From Blautia sp. (GTDB taxonomy: Bacteria; Bacillota; Clostridia; Lachnospirales; Lachnospiraceae): a stretch of DNA of 7,885 nt. The stretch spans positions 1 through 7,885 of the forward strand of contig JAFWDX010000512.1 of NCBI GenBank assembly GCA_017515945.1, written 5' to 3'. Within the stretch, counting starts at the first letter, position 1, and every line of letters starts with the position of its first letter. The notes beneath the pieces were generated by a model that made no database searches, was not told the origin of the DNA, and worked only from the letters and a program-made list of their open reading frames with translations. Shown piece after piece: positions 6,226 to 7,885 of the stretch. Both the position numbers and the translations under genes were made by a program.

Positions 6226-7590
6226 TCAGAACAGGCTGAGCTGGCCGTCCATCTGCTCCTGTCTGCCTTTCTCTTCCACCTGTTTTCTTTTTTTCTTTAC
6301 CGGCTCATCCACTGTGCCCTGATCTGTTTTGGCAGTTCTTTTCCTCTTCTGCCTGCGTACAGTCTTTTCATCCGTATCTGTATCTGCATCCGCTCCGGCC
6401 TTACTGCGGCTTTCCGCAGGTTTTGACAGGTCATAATCCTTCGGATAATGTCCGCTGAACTTGAATGCCCCCGGGAAAATACGCACATACCCATCCTCCC
6501 GCCGCAGCAGCATCCAATCCTCCATGTAGTCCATGATCAAAGCCCTGCGTTTGTCCGCCGCCATTTCCCGCAGCTCCTTGCTCCAGGCATTGTGGAATTT
6601 CTCCGCCATATTGTCAAGGAGTCCTGCAAAAACAGAGTCAGCAATGAGAACCGTCTCTCCTGAACCTGTCTCCGACTCCGATCTCTCCTCATGTTCGGAT
6701 TCCCCGGGGACAGGTGAACGGACCGCCAGTTCACGCAGACTCCCACAGACCAGCAGCACGATATCATACAAAGCCGCCGGCCCCGGGAACACTTCACCGA
6801 ATGTATCCTCTTCGTCCAAAACGAAAAAAGCGGCGTTTCTGTGAATGTCCAGACGCCCTTCCAGATTTTCCTCCAGATATTTTGACACCCACTGCCTTTG
6901 ATTTTTCAGGTACAGGGAATCGGCATCCTCCGCGGACTCCCAGTACATCGCCGGACAGGCCAGCAGTTCCCTGTACACCCGGTTGATGCGGAAGCGGCCG
7001 CGATCCGTATCCGCCTCGGACAGATTCTCCCGCTCAAAATCCTGCCACCCACTGTATCCGGACGTATCAAAGGAAAAGTTCACGGCAAAGAAACGGGACA
7101 GGCCTGTATTTTCATACAGCACCTCCTGATGGATATCGGCCGAGACCGTCTCCACATTTCCCTCATGCAGGAGCAGCAGGCCCTGGCCCGTCGCAAACTG
7201 CATGACCCGGATCAGGCTCCTGCGCATGGAGAAGGAGGTCCAGTCCAGCTCCATCACAGGCTTGAGCTGTGCCTCCATCATATCCGTCAGTTCCGAAAGC
7301 AGAAACGGCTCTCCGTCCTCCCGGTCCTCCAGAAAGATCAGCAGCGCACAGAACAGCACATAATCCGTCTTGTCCGTAAAATCCGTGATCCCCATGAAGG
7401 GCTGTGCATGGGCGGGAATCTTTTCCAGCTTCAGCACACGCTCATTATTGATCAGCCGCCATCCAGGGTATTCCCTGGCAAATTTTCTTGCCGCGTCCAG
7501 GCCTTCCTTTGTCTTATAGTAAAGATCCTTTTCCCGGTCTTTTATGATCCAGAATTTTTCCAGCAGTGTTCTGGAGGCTTCCACACTCAT
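6226..7590 (-). CDS. jetB: Wadjet type II subunit JetB (TIGR02678; DUF2398, KITE-like)
   Basis: JetB is the small KITE-like partner of the JetC SMC and JetA kleisin in the Wadjet loop-extruding complex. It has 454 aa from the ATG at 7590. Family features include PGWRLINNERVLKLEKIPA (about 42-60), DYVLFCALLIFLEDR (76-90), the RINRVYRELLACPAMYW region (201-217) and NQRQWVSKYLEENLEGRLDIHRNAAFFVLDEED (230-262), all aligning in kind with DUF2398 proteins. After about residue 390 the chain becomes highly charged: acidic DADTDTDEK, then basic RRQKRKR and KKKRK. It ends exactly in QLSLF (450-454), the consensus beta-clamp-binding pentapeptide. The start was chosen because GAGG lies 8 nt upstream of the ATG; a GTG six codons earlier (7608) is possible but has a weaker site. 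jetA, normally just upstream, is not seen in the remaining 295 nt. Confidence 0.9.
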   Translation of the reverse strand: MSVEASRTLLEKFWIIKDREKDLYYKTKEGLDAARKFAREYPGWRLINNERVLKLEKIPAHAQPFMGITDFTDKTDYVLFCALLIFLEDREDGEPFLLSELTDMMEAQLKPVMELDWTSFSMRRSLIRVMQFATGQGLLLLHEGNVETVSADIHQEVLYENTGLSRFFAVNFSFDTSGYSGWQDFERENLSEADTDRGRFRINRVYRELLACPAMYWESAEDADSLYLKNQRQWVSKYLEENLEGRLDIHRNAAFFVLDEEDTFGEVFPGPAALYDIVLLVCGSLRELAVRSPVPGESEHEERSESETGSGETVLIADSVFAGLLDNMAEKFHNAWSKELREMAADKRRALIMDYMEDWMLLRREDGYVRIFPGAFKFSGHYPKDYDLSKPAESRSKAGADADTDTDEKTVRRQKRKRTAKTDQGTVDEPVKKKRKQVEEKGRQEQMDGQLSLF

Positions 7591-7598
7591 CTTTATAT

Positions 7599-7602
7599 CC
7601 TC
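7599..7602 (-). promoter_or_regulatory. Ribosome-binding site of jetB
   Basis: The minus strand reads GAGG, eight bases (ATATAAAG), then ATG at 7590. This favours the ATG over the in-frame GTG at 7608, whose nearest purine-rich match is only GGA. Confidence 0.6.
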
Positions 7603-7617
7603 GTGCACCTGAAATCC

Positions 7618-7719
7618 GTATCTGATCAGTCACAAACTCCCTCACAGTTACGATATTTGTTGTTGAGCTTTTGTTCCACGCATCTCGCAGTAAATGCGAG
7701 GTGCTGACTGAGCAGTTAC
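7618..7719. repeat. 102-bp MITE-like repeat, short form, upstream of jetB
   Basis: The ends GTATCTGATCAGTCA (7618-7632) and TGACTGAGCAGTTAC (7705-7719) are inverted repeats with two mismatches. Inside are a CAGTTAC copy at 7645-7651 and the hairpin CTCGCA-GTAAA-TGCGAG at 7684-7700. The outer 35-45 bp on each side match the longer element at 7741-7885, while the centre differs. The left end reaches within 10 bp of the possible GTG start of jetB, so the element probably carries part of the jetB leader. Confidence 0.7.
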
Positions 7720-7740
7720 CGATATTTCTTACTTAAATTC

Positions 7741-7885
7741 GTAACTGTTCAGTCACAAGCTCCTTCACAGTTACGAGGCCAGCCGCAGGCTCCTTTCGTC
7801 GCATTGGAAGTGCGCCTGGCCTTGGCTGTTCAACTTTTTTCTCACGCATCTCGCAGTAAATGCGAGATACTGACTGAACAGTTAC
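7741..7885. repeat. 145-bp MITE-like repeat, long form, reaching the window edge
   Basis: The ends GTAACTGTTCAGTCA (7741-7755) and TGACTGAACAGTTAC (7871-7885) are perfect 15-bp inverted repeats. The unit shares both flanks with the 102-bp copy, including the CTCGCA-GTAAA-TGCGAG hairpin (7850-7866), but has a different and longer centre with its own hairpin, GGCCAG (7777-7782) to CTGGCC (7816-7821). It ends exactly at the last base of the window, so any flanking duplication on that side cannot be seen. No gene is visible in it. Confidence 0.75.

Noticed and set aside
6226..6423. KKKRK in the JetB tail as a nuclear localisation signal
   Set aside because: The setting is bacterial; the basic cluster is more simply a DNA-contacting or flexible charged tail.
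6898..7707. Plus-strand 269-aa open frame opposite jetB
   Set aside because: It runs antisense to jetB and out into the repeat elements; no family resemblance or convincing ribosome-binding site was seen.
7618..7885. CRISPR array
   Set aside because: There are only two units of unequal length with inverted ends and shared hairpins; there is no regular repeat-spacer alternation and no cas gene.

Overview
The window carries the jetB, jetC and jetD genes of a type II Wadjet (JetABCD) plasmid-defence system, all on the minus strand and transcribed in the order jetB (7590-6226), jetC (6048-1864), jetD (1522-47). JetB matches the TIGR02678/DUF2398 family (KITE-like subunit). JetC matches TIGR02680 (SMC-like ATPase with Walker A, signature and Walker B motifs and a non-zinc-hook hinge). 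JetD matches TIGR02679 (DUF3323 + DUF2399, with a Toprim nuclease fold). The usual first gene, jetA (TIGR02677/DUF2397, the kleisin), is not in the window. If present it lies beyond position 7885. From the family, JetA, JetB and JetC form an SMC complex that extrudes DNA loops and recognises small closed circular DNA, and JetD cuts it.

The organism is probably an anaerobic Firmicute of the Lachnospiraceae type. This is inferred from the moderately GC-rich coding sequence, AGGAG/GAGG ribosome-binding sites, and GGGACAG..GTTCC and GTAACTGTTCAGTCA palindromic repeats of the kind I associate with those genomes. It could not be tested by a search.

Layout along the plus coordinates: 1-46 is a short 3' flank with nothing I can call; 47-1522 is jetD; 1523-1863 is a non-coding gap holding a REP-like palindrome over the jetD start, a 201-bp element with perfect 36-bp inverted ends, and three degenerate 20-bp repeats; 1864-6048 is jetC; 6049-6225 is a gap with a palindrome that may control the jetC ribosome-binding site; 6226-7590 is jetB; 7591-7885 has two related elements with GTAACTGTTCAGTCA-type inverted ends.

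Two things stand out. JetB ends in a charged, probably disordered tail whose last five residues are QLSLF, an exact match to the consensus peptide that binds the bacterial beta sliding clamp. This suggests a physical link between this Wadjet and the replication machinery. Also, every gene junction in this normally compact operon has a different palindromic repeat in it, and two of them sit on or next to a start codon.
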